DNA of 64,000 nt, from NCBI GenBank assembly GCA_042434945.1, contig CP170191.1:2976001-3040000 (forward strand), read 5' to 3'. Source of the stretch: Escherichia hormaechei_A (GTDB lineage Bacteria; Pseudomonadota; Gammaproteobacteria; Enterobacterales; Enterobacteriaceae). The number at the start of each line of letters is the position of its first letter. Position 1 is the first letter of the stretch. A program made the translations under genes and the position numbers. The notes below the pieces were generated by a model, which was not told where the DNA came from, did no database searches, and was given only the letters and a program-made list of their open reading frames with translations. Of the stretch, positions 22,150-31,596 are shown one piece after another.

Positions 22150-23520
22150 CTATTTAACGGCTGTTCCGGCGAGCGACACGCCTGAACCTGCTCGCCAGCG
22201 CAGCCAGTCAATCACAATAAAGACCGCCAGACTGACGCCCATTACCGGCAACGCCAGCCCCAGCAGGAGGCTTATCAGGAACGTCACTCCCCTTCCCCAC
22301 AGCGGCAATGCCAGCCAGCTTTGGCAGAGCGTCTGTACCGGATTCGCGGCTGACGTTGCAGGGCGACGCATCCACCACATCCGGTATCCCCAGATAATTA
22401 ACACACACAGCGCAACGCCAAACGCGATGAGCAGCAGCTGATTTGCCAGACCAAACAGGATCCCCATATGGAAATCCACGCCCCAGCGGGTGAGTTTAGC
22501 CATCAGCGGGAAATCCCCGAAGCGAGTGCTGTCCAGCACCTTCAGTGAGTGGGGATCCACGGCAACGGCATCAACCTGCGTTGGCCAGCGGCGATCGATT
22601 TCCGTCACCGTCCAGGCCTGGTCGACCCTGCTTGCCGGACGGATCTCAACGTTGTTCGCATCAATCCCTGACTGGCGGGCGACCTGCAATACGTTGTCAA
22701 AAAGCGACAGTTTGACTGGCATTTCAGGCATCGTCATTCCCCCGTGATGACCACGATGTTCGGCGTGTTCATCCCTCATTTCCGGCGCACCGGAAAGGGT
22801 GGTGTTTACCTGCGGCGTCAGCCAGTTCATCTCTGCACGCAGCTTATCGACGTTGCCACCGGCCCATTGTGACCAGGTTAACCCGGTGACTGAGAACAGC
22901 AGCATTCCCGCCAGTAACGTCCAGCCTAAGATCACATGCAGGCGACGACGATTCTGGAAACGATTGTTAATACGGCGCTTCGGACGGGTGTAGAACCACA
23001 GCGCGATCCCGCCCAGGGCAGCAACCCACATCCACGAGGCGGCTAACTCGCTATAGAGGCGCCCGATGTTGCCCAGCATCAGCGAGGTATGCAGATAATC
23101 GATAGTCTGACGCAGCGGTAAAATCCCGCTGGTGCCGTACACGGTCATATCCCCTCGAATCTCAAGGCTGGTGGGATCAATAAAAATAGCCCGATGCTCG
23201 GAGGGACCCAGCGCCGGGTCGGCAAACATCACGCGGGTCGTTTCGCCCTCTTCCAGCCCCGGACGTACAGCATGTAAACGCAGCGCTGAACCCACGGCCT
23301 TTTCCGCCACGGCAATTTGTTCAGCAAGAGGCTGCGCCTCACCCACGGCATCCGTGTGGAGTGCATGATGGTACAGCGCCTTTTCAAGCTGCGGCGTGGC
23401 GACATACAGCGTTCCGGTCAGCGCTGCGAAGAAGATAAACGGACCGACAAACAGCCCGATATAGAAATGGAGGCGACGCAGCAGGTTTCCCCATGCCGCG
23501 CGCGGAGTGCAGGTAGTCAT
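22150..23520 (-). CDS. PepSY-associated transmembrane (DUF4198/PepSY_TM type) protein
   Basis: A 456-residue integral membrane protein. TM segments are visible at about 18-40 (YIGLFVGPFIFFAALTGTLYV), 165-185, 205-225, 360-385 and 405-435. PepSY-like extracytoplasmic parts lie between them (ALRLHAVRPGLEEGETTRVMF; NNVEIRPASRVDQAWTV). A His/Met-rich loop near residue 255 (HAEHRGHHGGMTMPEMP) looks metal-binding. I start at ATG 23518-23520, where AAGGAAAAG precedes it; the frame runs 75 codons further into the next gene. Such proteins are often linked to iron-siderophore or copper handling; together with the DUF2946 gene I infer a copper/metal role. I do not recall this pair between yfiB and rplS in K-12. 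Confidence 0.8.
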   Translation of the reverse strand: MTTCTPRAAWGNLLRRLHFYIGLFVGPFIFFAALTGTLYVATPQLEKALYHHALHTDAVGEAQPLAEQIAVAEKAVGSALRLHAVRPGLEEGETTRVMFADPALGPSEHRAIFIDPTSLEIRGDMTVYGTSGILPLRQTIDYLHTSLMLGNIGRLYSELAASWMWVAALGGIALWFYTRPKRRINNRFQNRRRLHVILGWTLLAGMLLFSVTGLTWSQWAGGNVDKLRAEMNWLTPQVNTTLSGAPEMRDEHAEHRGHHGGMTMPEMPVKLSLFDNVLQVARQSGIDANNVEIRPASRVDQAWTVTEIDRRWPTQVDAVAVDPHSLKVLDSTRFGDFPLMAKLTRWGVDFHMGILFGLANQLLLIAFGVALCVLIIWGYRMWWMRRPATSAANPVQTLCQSWLALPLWGRGVTFLISLLLGLALPVMGVSLAVFIVIDWLRWRAGSGVSLAGTAVK

Positions 23521-23558
23521 ACTTTTCCTTTTTAAGGCAAAAAGTGAGTGATTTTGTT

Positions 23559-23963
23559 TTAAAGGGAGAAAGCAGACCGACGCGGCGGCGCGCGGGTATC
23601 GGGGTAAAGCCAGGGGAAAAAGTGCCAGTGGCTGACCGCCTGACGAGGCGGTTTCACGCGCAGCCGCTGCAACACCACGCTGAGCAGAACGATAAGCGCC
23701 AGCATCACGCCCGGCACATGCGCTAACAGCACGCAGTAGCCGCATGCTTCCGCATGGTCAACTGGCATAGAATGCGGCATATCACTATGATGCTCGTCCA
23801 TCGACATCATGCTCATGTCATGGTGCATACCCGGCATGGCGCTCATGGGATCTTTTTGCAGCGAGACGGAGATCAACGGCGCCACGACGATCAGCAGGAT
23901 CGCAAACAGCGCGGTCAATGCCGCTGCGCGTTTCCAGTTACGCTGATGCAGTACGTTATCCAC
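23559..23963 (-). CDS. DUF2946 family protein
   Basis: A 134-residue small membrane protein with an N-terminal TM segment (about 12-32), a His/Met-rich stretch (MPGMHHDMSMMSMDEHHSDMPHSM, written here in shortened form as residues 43-67), the family motif ACGYCVLLAH and a second TM (about 85-105). The His/Met cluster and the CxxC suggest binding of copper or a similar metal. It lies 38 bases upstream of the PepSY-type gene on the same strand and is most likely its operon partner. Confidence 0.78.
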   Translation of the reverse strand: MDNVLHQRNWKRAAALTALFAILLIVVAPLISVSLQKDPMSAMPGMHHDMSMMSMDEHHSDMPHSMPVDHAEACGYCVLLAHVPGVMLALIVLLSVVLQRLRVKPPRQAVSHWHFFPWLYPDTRAPPRRSAFSL

Positions 23964-24036
23964 TTACCCTCCACCCAAGAGGCGAACATTGTAAATGATT
24001 TATGACGGAAGGGTTAACGCGAGAGGTGCGATGGGA

Positions 24037-24070
24037 TAAAAAAAGGGCCAGCCAATTGGCCAGCCCTTCT
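24037..24070 (-). terminator. rpsP-rimM-trmD-rplS operon terminator
   Basis: Minus-strand AAGGGCTGGCC-AATT-GGCTGGCCCTT hairpin (one internal 2-bp mismatch) followed by a run of seven T, 27 bases after rplS. Confidence 0.85.
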
Positions 24071-24096
24071 TAACAGGATGTCGCTTAAGCGAAATC

Positions 24097-24447
<351 letters not shown>

Positions 24448-24485
24448 TTAATCTCTTATCCTGGGTAAACTGATATCTCGGGGGC

Positions 24486-25253
24486 TTACGCCATCCCATC
24501 ATGTTTATGTTGCTGTTGTGCGTGTTCCGTTTTGAACTCCGCCAGCAACCTTGCTTGCTCTTCAGTCAGAGCCAGGTTTTCCAGAAGTTCAGGTCTTCTA
24601 AGCCAGGTACGGCCCAGCGACTGTTTCAAACGCCAGCGACGTATCTCGGCATGGTTGCCCGACAGTAACACTGGCGGAACTTCCATCCCTTCTAACACCT
24701 CAGGCCGCGTATAGTGCGGGCAATCCAGCAATCCTTCAGCAAAGGAATCTTCCGTTGCCGAGGCTTCATGTCCCAGTACTCCCGGAATAAACCGGGAAAC
24801 GGAGTCAATTAGCGTCATTGCTGGTAACTCACCACCACTGAGAACGTAATCGCCGATTGACCATTCTTCGTCAATTTCGGTTTGGATCACGCGCTCATCT
24901 ATACCTTCGTAGCGACCGCACACCAGAATCAATTTTTGATTCGTTGCCAGTTCGCTGACGCCCGCTTGATCAAGCTTGCGTCCCTGTGGTGACAGATAAA
25001 TCACCTTTGCGCCTTCACCCGCCGCGGCTTTTGCTGCATGAATGGCGTCCCGCAAGGGTTGCACCATCATTAACATCCCCGGTCCGCCGCCGTAAGGACG
25101 ATCGTCCACGGTACGGTGCCGGTCATGCGTGAAGTCGCGAGGACTCCAGCTCTGGATGCTCAGCAGGCCATTTTTAACTGCCCGGCCAGTTACCCCGTAA
25201 TCGGTAATTGCGCGGAACATTTCAGGAAACAGGCTAATTATGCCAATCCACAT
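24486..25253 (-). CDS. trmD: tRNA (guanine(37)-N1)-methyltransferase
   Basis: A 255-residue SPOUT methyltransferase forming m1G37 in tRNAs, which prevents +1 frameshifting. The trefoil-knot SAM site is visible in [25 protein letters not shown] and [15 protein letters not shown]. It is homodimeric. It lies between rimM and rplS. Confidence 0.98.
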
Positions 25254-25283
25254 AGCGCCGTCTTTTACCGTTTATCCGGTGGT

Positions 25284-25832
25284 TTAAAAACCAGGATCCC
25301 AATCTACTTCGATTGAACGAGTAGTGAGATCGACTTTCTTGATAACCTGCCCATCGAGGAACGGTACGAGACGTTCCTTGATACCAAACGCATCTTTCAG
25401 GTTTGCCTTAATGACGAGAACGTCATTAGATCCGGTTTCCATCATATCGACGACTTTACCGAGATCGTAGCCTTCAGTGGTTACTACCTGGCAGCCCATC
25501 AGGTCTTTCCAGTAGTAGTCCCCCTCTTCAAGCTGAGGCAGCTGCGATGAATCCACGATAATTTCACAATTCGTCAGCAGGTTCGCCGCATCACGATCGT
25601 CAACGCCTTTCAGCTTGATGATCATGTCCTGATTGTGGTGCTTCCAGCTTTCCAGCTGGACTTGCTGCCACTGACCCGCCTTCTGGATAAACCAGGGCTG
25701 ATAGTCAAAAATGCTTTCGGCGTCTTCGGTGGAAGAAAACACTCTGAGCCACCCACGAATACCGTAAGACGAACCCATTTTTCCCAAAACGATGGGATCA
25801 ACAGGTGCTTGCGCGGTGAGTTGTTTGCTCAT
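25284..25832 (-). CDS. rimM: 16S rRNA processing / 30S maturation factor RimM
   Basis: A 182-residue factor that binds S19 and assists maturation of the 30S head. It has an N-terminal RimM barrel (GKMGSSYGIRGWLRVFS) and a C-terminal PRC-barrel (EEGDYYWKDLMGCQV...VPFLDGQVIKKVDL). I start at MSKQLTAQAPV (ATG 25830-25832); the frame has two further ATGs just upstream. It lies 18 bases after rpsP. Confidence 0.97.
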   Translation of the reverse strand: MSKQLTAQAPVDPIVLGKMGSSYGIRGWLRVFSSTEDAESIFDYQPWFIQKAGQWQQVQLESWKHHNQDMIIKLKGVDDRDAANLLTNCEIIVDSSQLPQLEEGDYYWKDLMGCQVVTTEGYDLGKVVDMMETGSNDVLVIKANLKDAFGIKERLVPFLDGQVIKKVDLTTRSIEVDWDPGF

Positions 25833-25850
25833 CATGACCACCGTGACAGA

Positions 25851-26177
<327 letters not shown>

Positions 26178-26235
26178 TTACTGATTTCTGGAGAAAATGC
26201 AATCAGCAGTTAATAACTCTGTCGCATAAGGTCAT

Positions 26236-27597
26236 TTAGCGACCAGGAAATCCCGGCGGCATCATCCCCTTCATGCTTCTCATCATCTTCGCCATTCCGC
26301 CCTTCTTCATTTTCTTCATCATGCGCTGCATGTCGTCGAACTGCTTCAGAAGGCGGTTAACGTCCTGCACCTGCATACCGCAACCGGCAGCGATACGACG
26401 CTTACGCGAACCTTTGATGATTTCTGGCTTAGCGCGCTCTTTCATCGTCATCGAGTTGATGATGGCTTCCATACGCACCAGCACTTTATCGTCCATCTGC
26501 GACTTAACATTATCCGGGATCTGCCCCATGCCCGGCAGCTTGCCCATCAGGCTAGCCATGCCGCCCATATTTTTCATCTGGCGCAGTTGCTCAAGAAAAT
26601 CGTTGAGATCGAAGCCGTCGCCTTTTTTCAGCTTGCTGGCTAATTTCTCTGCCTGCGCGCGGTCAACTTTGCTTTCGATATCTTCGATCAGCGACAGTAC
26701 GTCGCCCATGCCGAGAATACGCGACGCGATGCGGTCCGGATGGAACGGCTCCAGCGCCTCAGTTTTCTCGCCAACACCGAGAAACTTGATCGGTTTGCCA
26801 GTGATGTGACGAATAGAGAGCGCCGCACCGCCGCGGGCATCGCCGTCCACTTTGGTCAACACTACGCCGGTAAGCGGTAACGCTTCATTGAATGCTTTTG
26901 CCGTATTGGCCGCATCCTGACCGGTCATGGCGTCAACCACAAACAGGGTTTCAACCGGGTTAATCGACGCATGGACTTGTTTGATCTCGTCCATCATCGC
27001 TTCGTCAACGTGCAGACGACCAGCGGTATCCACCAGCAGCACGTCGTAGAATTTCAGTTTGGCTTCTTTCAGCGCCGCGTTAACGATATCTACCGGCTTC
27101 TGACCAACATCAGAAGGGAAGAAATCAACGCCCACCTGCTCTGCCAGCGTCTCAAGCTGTTTGATTGCCGCCGGGCGATAAACGTCGGCAGAAACCACCA
27201 GCACTTTCTTCTTGTGCTTCTCGCGCAGGAACTTACCGAGTTTACCAACGCTGGTTGTTTTACCGGCACCTTGCAGGCCCGCCATCAGCACGACCGCAGG
27301 CGGTTGCGCCGCCAGGTTCAGGGTCTGGTTCTCTTCGCCCATCGCCGCAACCAGTTCGTTACGGACGATTTTGACGAACTCCTGCCCCGGCGTCAGGCTC
27401 TTATTAACTTCATGACCAACCGCTTTCTCTTTTACGCGATTGATAAACTCACGCACTACCGGCAGAGCGACGTCCGCCTCCAGCAGCGCCATGCGCACTT
27501 CGCGCAGCGTATCTTTTACGTTGTCTTCAGTGAGGCGTCCACGGCCACTGATATTGCGCAGCGTGCGCGACAAACGATCGGTTAAATTATCAAACAT
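26236..27597 (-). CDS. ffh: Signal recognition particle protein Ffh
   Basis: A 453-residue SRP54 homologue that binds 4.5S RNA and signal sequences of nascent membrane proteins and docks on FtsY. Order: helical N domain, G domain with GLQGAGKTTSVGKL near 107, DTAGRLHVDE and TKVDGDARGG, then a Met-rich M domain with the 4.5S RNA-binding SGSGR-like segment (KGSRKRRIAAGCGMQVQDVN) and tail MMKKMKKGGMAKMMRSMKGM. Confidence 0.98.
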   Translation of the reverse strand: MFDNLTDRLSRTLRNISGRGRLTEDNVKDTLREVRMALLEADVALPVVREFINRVKEKAVGHEVNKSLTPGQEFVKIVRNELVAAMGEENQTLNLAAQPPAVVLMAGLQGAGKTTSVGKLGKFLREKHKKKVLVVSADVYRPAAIKQLETLAEQVGVDFFPSDVGQKPVDIVNAALKEAKLKFYDVLLVDTAGRLHVDEAMMDEIKQVHASINPVETLFVVDAMTGQDAANTAKAFNEALPLTGVVLTKVDGDARGGAALSIRHITGKPIKFLGVGEKTEALEPFHPDRIASRILGMGDVLSLIEDIESKVDRAQAEKLASKLKKGDGFDLNDFLEQLRQMKNMGGMASLMGKLPGMGQIPDNVKSQMDDKVLVRMEAIINSMTMKERAKPEIIKGSRKRRIAAGCGMQVQDVNRLLKQFDDMQRMMKKMKKGGMAKMMRSMKGMMPPGFPGR

Positions 27598-27763
27598 TGT
27601 CTCTCGCCTGGGGTGGAAACGGTTGGCCGCAATCGCGACACATCATCAGTATTTTGCCGCAGTATAACATGAAGGCGTCTTTGTTGTTATGCAACGGTTG
27701 GAGCAGCGTTCACCTGACGCTATACTGCTTCTCTTTCTTATTGCTCAAACTGTCGACATCACT

Positions 27764-28555
27764 ATGCCCGTTTTTGCTCTGCTCGCGCTTGTCGCCTACT
27801 CCGTCAGTCTTGCGCTGATTGTTCCCGGTCTGCTGCAAAAAAACGGCGGCTGGCGGCGCATGGCTATTATTTCTGCGGTCATTGCGCTGGTCTGCCACGC
27901 AATCGCTCTGGAAGCCCGCATCCTGCCCGACGGTGATAGCGGACAAAACCTCAGCCTGCTGAACGTTGGTTCATTGGTCAGTTTGATGATCTGTACGGTA
28001 ATGACCATTGTGGCTTCTCGCAATCGTGGCTGGTTGCTGCTACCCATTGTCTATGCCTTTGCGCTTATCAACCTGGCGCTGGCGACCTTCATGCCCAATG
28101 AATACATCACCCATCTGGAAGCAACGCCTGGGATGCTGGTGCACATTGGCTTATCGCTCTTTTCCTATGCCACGCTAATTATCGCCGCCCTGTACGCGCT
28201 GCAACTGGCGTGGATTGATTACCAACTGAAGAACAAGAAGCTGGCATTTAACCAGGAAATGCCGCCATTGATGAGTATCGAGCGTAAAATGTTCCACATC
28301 ACGCAGATTGGCGTGGTGCTGCTAACGCTCACGCTTTGCACTGGCCTGTTCTACATGCACAACCTATTTAGCATGGAAAATATCGACAAGGCTGTGCTCT
28401 CTATCGTGGCGTGGTTTGTCTATATTGTGCTGCTGTGGGGACATTACCATGAAGGATGGCGTGGACGCCGCGTCGTCTGGTTTAACGTTGCGGGCGCGGT
28501 AATTCTGACACTGGCCTACTTCGGCAGCCGAATTGTCCAGCAGTTAATCAGCTAA
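27764..28555 (+). CDS. ypjD: Inner membrane protein YpjD (cytochrome c assembly-like)
   Basis: A 263-residue polytopic protein of the CcmC/HemX-like superfamily with about eight TM helices and a conserved central His in EATPGMLVHIGLSLFSYA, which could handle haem; its function is not established. I start at ATG 27764 (MPVFALLALVAYSV); 25 codons of open frame upstream have no clear ribosome binding site. It is followed 20 bases later by corB. Confidence 0.9.
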   Translation: MPVFALLALVAYSVSLALIVPGLLQKNGGWRRMAIISAVIALVCHAIALEARILPDGDSGQNLSLLNVGSLVSLMICTVMTIVASRNRGWLLLPIVYAFALINLALATFMPNEYITHLEATPGMLVHIGLSLFSYATLIIAALYALQLAWIDYQLKNKKLAFNQEMPPLMSIERKMFHITQIGVVLLTLTLCTGLFYMHNLFSMENIDKAVLSIVAWFVYIVLLWGHYHEGWRGRRVVWFNVAGAVILTLAYFGSRIVQQLIS

Positions 28556-28575
28556 ACCCAGAAAAGGAGTTTCCC

Positions 28576-29862
28576 CTGGAACACATTTCTACTACTACGT
28601 TGATCATTATTCTGATCATCATGGTGGTCATTTCAGCCTATTTTTCCGGGTCCGAAACCGGAATGATGACCCTCAACCGCTATCGTCTGCGACATATGGC
28701 GAAACAGGGTAATCGCTCGGCCAAACGCGTCGAAAAATTGCTGCGTAAGCCAGACCGCCTGATAAGCCTGGTGTTAATCGGCAATAACCTGGTCAATATT
28801 CTTGCCTCCGCGCTCGGCACTATTGTTGGGATGCGTTTGTACGGCGATGCGGGCGTGGCAATTGCGACTGGTGTGCTGACTTTTGTCGTACTGGTATTTG
28901 CTGAGGTATTGCCGAAAACCATTGCCGCGCTGTACCCGGAAAAAGTCGCTTATCCGAGTAGTTTTCTGCTGGCTCCGCTGCAAATTTTGATGATGCCGCT
29001 GGTCTGGTTGCTGAATGCTATCACCCGTATGCTGATGCGCATGATGGGTATCAAAACCGATATCGTGGTTAGCGGCTCTTTGAGCAAAGAAGAGTTGCGC
29101 ACTATCGTGCACGAATCACGCTCACAAATTTCCCGTCGCAATCAGGATATGCTGCTGTCGGTGCTCGATCTGGAAAAAATGACCGTTGATGACATCATGG
29201 TGCCGCGCAGTGAAATTATCGGTATTGATATCAACGATGACTGGAAATCGATTCTGCGCCAACTCTCCCACTCACCTCACGGGCGCATCGTGCTCTACCG
29301 TGATTCGCTGGACGACGCCATCAGTATGCTGCGAGTACGTGAAGCCTGGCGGTTGATGTCGGAGAAAAAAGAGTTCACCAAAGAAACCATGCTGCGCGCC
29401 GCGGACGAGATCTATTTTGTGCCGGAAGGTACGCCGCTCAGCACGCAGTTGGTAAAGTTTCAGCGCAACAAAAAGAAAGTCGGCCTGGTCGTCAACGAGT
29501 ATGGAGACATTCAGGGGCTGGTGACGGTTGAAGATATTCTGGAAGAGATTGTCGGCGATTTCACTACGTCGATGTCGCCAACACTTGCCGAAGAGGTCAC
29601 GCCGCAAAACGACGGTTCGGTGATTATCGATGGCACCGCCAACGTGCGGGAAATCAACAAAGCCTTTAACTGGCATCTACCGGAAGATGATGCCCGCACG
29701 GTTAATGGCGTCATTCTTGAGGCACTGGAAGAGATCCCTGTCGCAGGCACCCGCGTGCGTATTGGCGAGTACGATATAGATATTCTCGACGTACAGGACA
29801 ATATGATTAAGCAGGTAAAAGTTTTTCCTGTGAAACCGCTGCGCGAGAGTGTGGCGGAGTAA
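28576..29862 (+). CDS. corB: CNNM/CorC-type membrane protein CorB (YfjD), probable CTG start
   Basis: A 428-residue protein with a DUF21 membrane domain (four TM regions, about 1-150), a CBS pair (about 190-330, DIMVPRSEIIGIDI; VGLVVNEYGDIQGLVTVEDILEEIVGD) and a C-terminal transporter-associated domain. CorB/CorC proteins are linked to Mg/Co efflux. An AAGGAG box at 28564-28569 sits 6 bases before CTG 28576, giving MEHISTTTLIIILII, the N-terminus and length I recall for E. coli. The first conventional start, TTG 28600, is too far from the ribosome binding site and would cut into TM1. Confidence 0.88.
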   Translation: MEHISTTTLIIILIIMVVISAYFSGSETGMMTLNRYRLRHMAKQGNRSAKRVEKLLRKPDRLISLVLIGNNLVNILASALGTIVGMRLYGDAGVAIATGVLTFVVLVFAEVLPKTIAALYPEKVAYPSSFLLAPLQILMMPLVWLLNAITRMLMRMMGIKTDIVVSGSLSKEELRTIVHESRSQISRRNQDMLLSVLDLEKMTVDDIMVPRSEIIGIDINDDWKSILRQLSHSPHGRIVLYRDSLDDAISMLRVREAWRLMSEKKEFTKETMLRAADEIYFVPEGTPLSTQLVKFQRNKKKVGLVVNEYGDIQGLVTVEDILEEIVGDFTTSMSPTLAEEVTPQNDGSVIIDGTANVREINKAFNWHLPEDDARTVNGVILEALEEIPVAGTRVRIGEYDIDILDVQDNMIKQVKVFPVKPLRESVAE

Positions 29863-29867
29863 CGAAA

Positions 29868-29895
29868 ACGGCCCTGCATTCGCATGCAGGGCCGT
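29868..29895. terminator. Bidirectional terminator between corB and grpE
   Basis: ACGGCCCTGCAT-TCGC-ATGCAGGGCCGT, a 12-bp perfect stem between convergent corB and grpE. The flanks are A/T-rich (AAAA before, GAATTATTA after), with a better T-run for the minus-strand grpE transcript. Confidence 0.8.
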
Positions 29896-29916
29896 GAATT
29901 ATTACGAAAACAGAAA

Positions 29917-30543
<627 letters not shown>

Positions 30544-30558
30544 CTAACTTCGCTTATT

Positions 30559-30584
30559 ATGGGGATCAGTTTCAGGGTTTCAAG
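30559..30584 (-). promoter_or_regulatory. Sigma-32 heat-shock promoter of grpE
   Basis: Minus-strand CTTGAA (30579-30584), 14-bp spacer, CCCCAT (30559-30564), the same spacing as seen for clpB in this window. Confidence 0.85.
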
Positions 30585-30632
30585 GGAAGCACTCACATTG
30601 TCATCAATCTTCGCAACAAGGACCTCGGAAAA

Positions 30633-31511
30633 ATGAATAATCATTTCAAGTGTATTGGCATTGTGGGACACCCACGGCACCCCACTGCACTGACAACACA
30701 TGAAATGCTCTACCGCTGGCTGTGCACAAAAGGTTACGAGGTCATCGTTGAGCAACAAATCGCTCACGAACTGCAACTGAAGAATGTGAAAACTGGCACG
30801 CTCGCGGAGATTGGGCAACTAGCTGATCTCGCGGTAGTCGTTGGTGGCGACGGTAATATGCTGGGCGCGGCACGCACACTCGCCCGTTACGATATTAAAG
30901 TTATTGGAATCAACCGTGGCAACCTGGGTTTCCTGACTGACCTTGATCCCGATAACGCCCAGCAACAGTTAGCCGATGTGCTGGAAGGCCACTACATCAG
31001 CGAGAAACGTTTTTTGCTGGAAGCGCAAGTCTGTCAGCAAGATTGCCAGAAACGCATCAGCACCGCGATAAATGAAGTGGTGCTTCATCCAGGCAAAGTG
31101 GCGCATATGATTGAGTTCGAAGTGTATATCGACGAGATCTTTGCGTTTTCTCAGCGATCTGATGGACTAATTATTTCGACGCCAACAGGCTCCACCGCCT
31201 ATTCCCTCTCTGCAGGCGGTCCTATTCTGACCCCCTCTCTGGATGCGATTACCCTGGTGCCCATGTTCCCGCATACGTTGTCAGCACGACCACTGGTCAT
31301 AAACAGCAGCAGCACGATCCGTCTGCGTTTTTCGCATCGCCGTAACGATCTGGAAATCAGTTGCGACAGCCAGATAGCACTGCCGATTCAGGAAGGTGAA
31401 GATGTCCTGATTCGTCGCTGTGATTACCATCTGAATCTGATTCATCCGAAAGATTACAGTTATTTCAACATATTAAGCACCAAGCTCGGCTGGTCAAAAA
31501 AATTATTCTAA
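30633..31511 (+). CDS. nadK: NAD kinase
   Basis: A 292-residue enzyme phosphorylating NAD+ to NADP+. Motifs: GGDGN at residues 71-75 (catalytic Asp), INEVVLHPGK, and the glycine/serine-rich STPTGSTAYSLSAGGPI. Divergent from grpE; the sigma-32 promoter of grpE lies within the shared 122-base spacer. Confidence 0.97.
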   Translation: MNNHFKCIGIVGHPRHPTALTTHEMLYRWLCTKGYEVIVEQQIAHELQLKNVKTGTLAEIGQLADLAVVVGGDGNMLGAARTLARYDIKVIGINRGNLGFLTDLDPDNAQQQLADVLEGHYISEKRFLLEAQVCQQDCQKRISTAINEVVLHPGKVAHMIEFEVYIDEIFAFSQRSDGLIISTPTGSTAYSLSAGGPILTPSLDAITLVPMFPHTLSARPLVINSSSTIRLRFSHRRNDLEISCDSQIALPIQEGEDVLIRRCDYHLNLIHPKDYSYFNILSTKLGWSKKLF

Positions 31512-31528
31512 TTTTACGCCAGCCTCTT

Positions 31529-31548
31529 TACTGTATATAAAACCAGTT
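31529..31548 (+). promoter_or_regulatory. LexA box 1 upstream of recN
   Basis: TACTGTATATAAAACCAGTT, CTG-N10-CAG with an AT-rich core, 49 bases before the recN start. Confidence 0.9.
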
Positions 31549-31550
31549 TA

Positions 31551-31570
31551 TACTGTACGCAATAACAGTA
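31551..31570 (+). promoter_or_regulatory. LexA box 2 upstream of recN
   Basis: TACTGTACGCAATAACAGTA, a nearly ideal CTG-N10-CAG SOS box spaced 22 bases (two helical turns) from box 1. Confidence 0.92.
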
Positions 31571-31596
31571 ATGGTTTTTCATACAGGAAAACGACT

